DNA from: Sphacelaria rigidula
Taxonomy: Eukaryota; Phaeophyceae; Sphacelariales
Direction of reading: 5' to 3'
Assembly: GCA_964200075.2 (NCBI GenBank)
Contig: CAXNAA020000076.1
Coordinates: forward strand, 1 to 29,617
Length of the DNA stretch: 29,617 bases
The translations under genes were made by a program, and so were the position numbers. Every line of letters starts with the position of its first letter. Position 1 is the stretch's first letter. The notes beneath the pieces are model-generated. The model ran no database searches and was not told the DNA's origin. It was given only the letters and a program-made list of their open reading frames with translations. Below are positions 29,110 to 29,617 of the stretch, one piece after another.

Positions 29110-29617
29110 CACAGGTTGGGTCGCGTAAGCTCACTTTTCTTCAGCCCGTTCTAGCTGACGATGTATCGCGAGTTGGGCCTACTATGATATATCGTGATAA
29201 TCGGCAAATCAGCGCGCGTCTTCAAATCCATGTAGCACTGCGATCCGACAAGGTCTCATCAAACGAAATAATAAACTGTTGCCAAGTGCAGAAGTGTAAA
29301 GAGTTGAGGGTACTGTACTATGTGCGGCGGAATTAGCCAAAAGAAAACGGCTGACACTTGATTTTCGGTTGAGGCCGCTTCATATAGACTGAAAAAATTC
29401 TCTGATAAAAGTCGTTTTGGTCAGTCTCCAGAGACTTTTTTCAGAACGCGACCTTATAGGACCATTTTTCATTAAAAAAAGTTTCTGGAAACTGGCCACA
29501 ATTTGCAGACAGCGGGATTTTGCCAAATCTCTGCGAAAAGCCATCGATTCGCAGAGACTTTTCTCTGTCTGGGAATTGTCGTTCCATCACACATTCCTCG
29601 CACACCGCACCCGCAAT
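29110..29617. other. hairpin-rich noncoding tail, no gene recognised
   Basis: Contains a perfect stem TCTCTGCGAA (29528-29537) / TTCGCAGAGA (29548-29557) with a 10-nt loop. Repeated CAGAGACTTTT (about 29432 and 29552) and TTTCTGGAAACTGG-like segments are also present. The 84-codon frame 29082-29336 straddles the TIR boundary and is regarded as chance. It is cut by the window end. Confidence 0.5.

Noticed and set aside
29082-29336. 84-codon plus-strand ORF
   Set aside because: It straddles the right boundary of the TIR element and has no recognisable domain.

Overview
The window looks like nuclear DNA of a multicellular stramenopile, most likely a brown alga of the Ectocarpus type. The grounds are intron-dense genes with GT-AG introns of roughly 130-3150 nt, fusions of RGS and LOV domains, microsatellites and G-runs, and a mix of Ty1/copia, pogo-like, SINE and TIR elements. 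The species is inferred; nothing in the sequence names it.

Positions 1-11,400 are repeat-rich. They hold a 41-bp tandem array (1-368), a retroelement 3' end with a chromo/Tudor-like motif followed by a polypurine tract and LTR start (490-1424 and beyond), a broken pogo/Tigger-type transposase (2511-3155), GA and CAG/CAA low-complexity DNA, and a diverged 250-bp tandem duplication (4643-5130). Next come a phased array of about 18 short palindromes spaced 42-43 bp apart with unrelated spacers (5228-6101), a small inverted-repeat element, a 5'-truncated copia RT/RNase H (6557-8656) with its 3' LTR start, and a poly-G/polypurine block.

Positions 11,436-25,221 (minus strand) contain two tandem paralogous genes, reconstructed by hand from splice sites with the reading phase closing at every junction. 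Gene A (25221 to 17125) has 12 exons and 740 aa; gene B (16758 to 11436) has 9 exons and 768 aa. Both encode RGS-LOV-RGS-LOV. In each protein the first LOV domain keeps the adduct-forming cysteine (GRNCRFLQG), while the second has lost it (Ser in A, Ala in B). A 272-bp core of the first LOV exon is almost identical between the paralogues (2 differences) although flanking coding sequence has diverged, which suggests gene conversion. These are probably blue-light-controlled regulators of heterotrimeric G-protein signalling. Their large introns hold SINE insertions and a foldback hairpin.

Divergent from gene A, on the plus strand, is a candidate 3-exon gene (25611-26502) for a small secreted cysteine-rich protein of unknown family. 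The right end holds a tRNA-derived SINE (26978-27328), a 1.5-kb TIR element flanked by TA that carries several internal hairpins (27598-29109), and a hairpin-rich tail.
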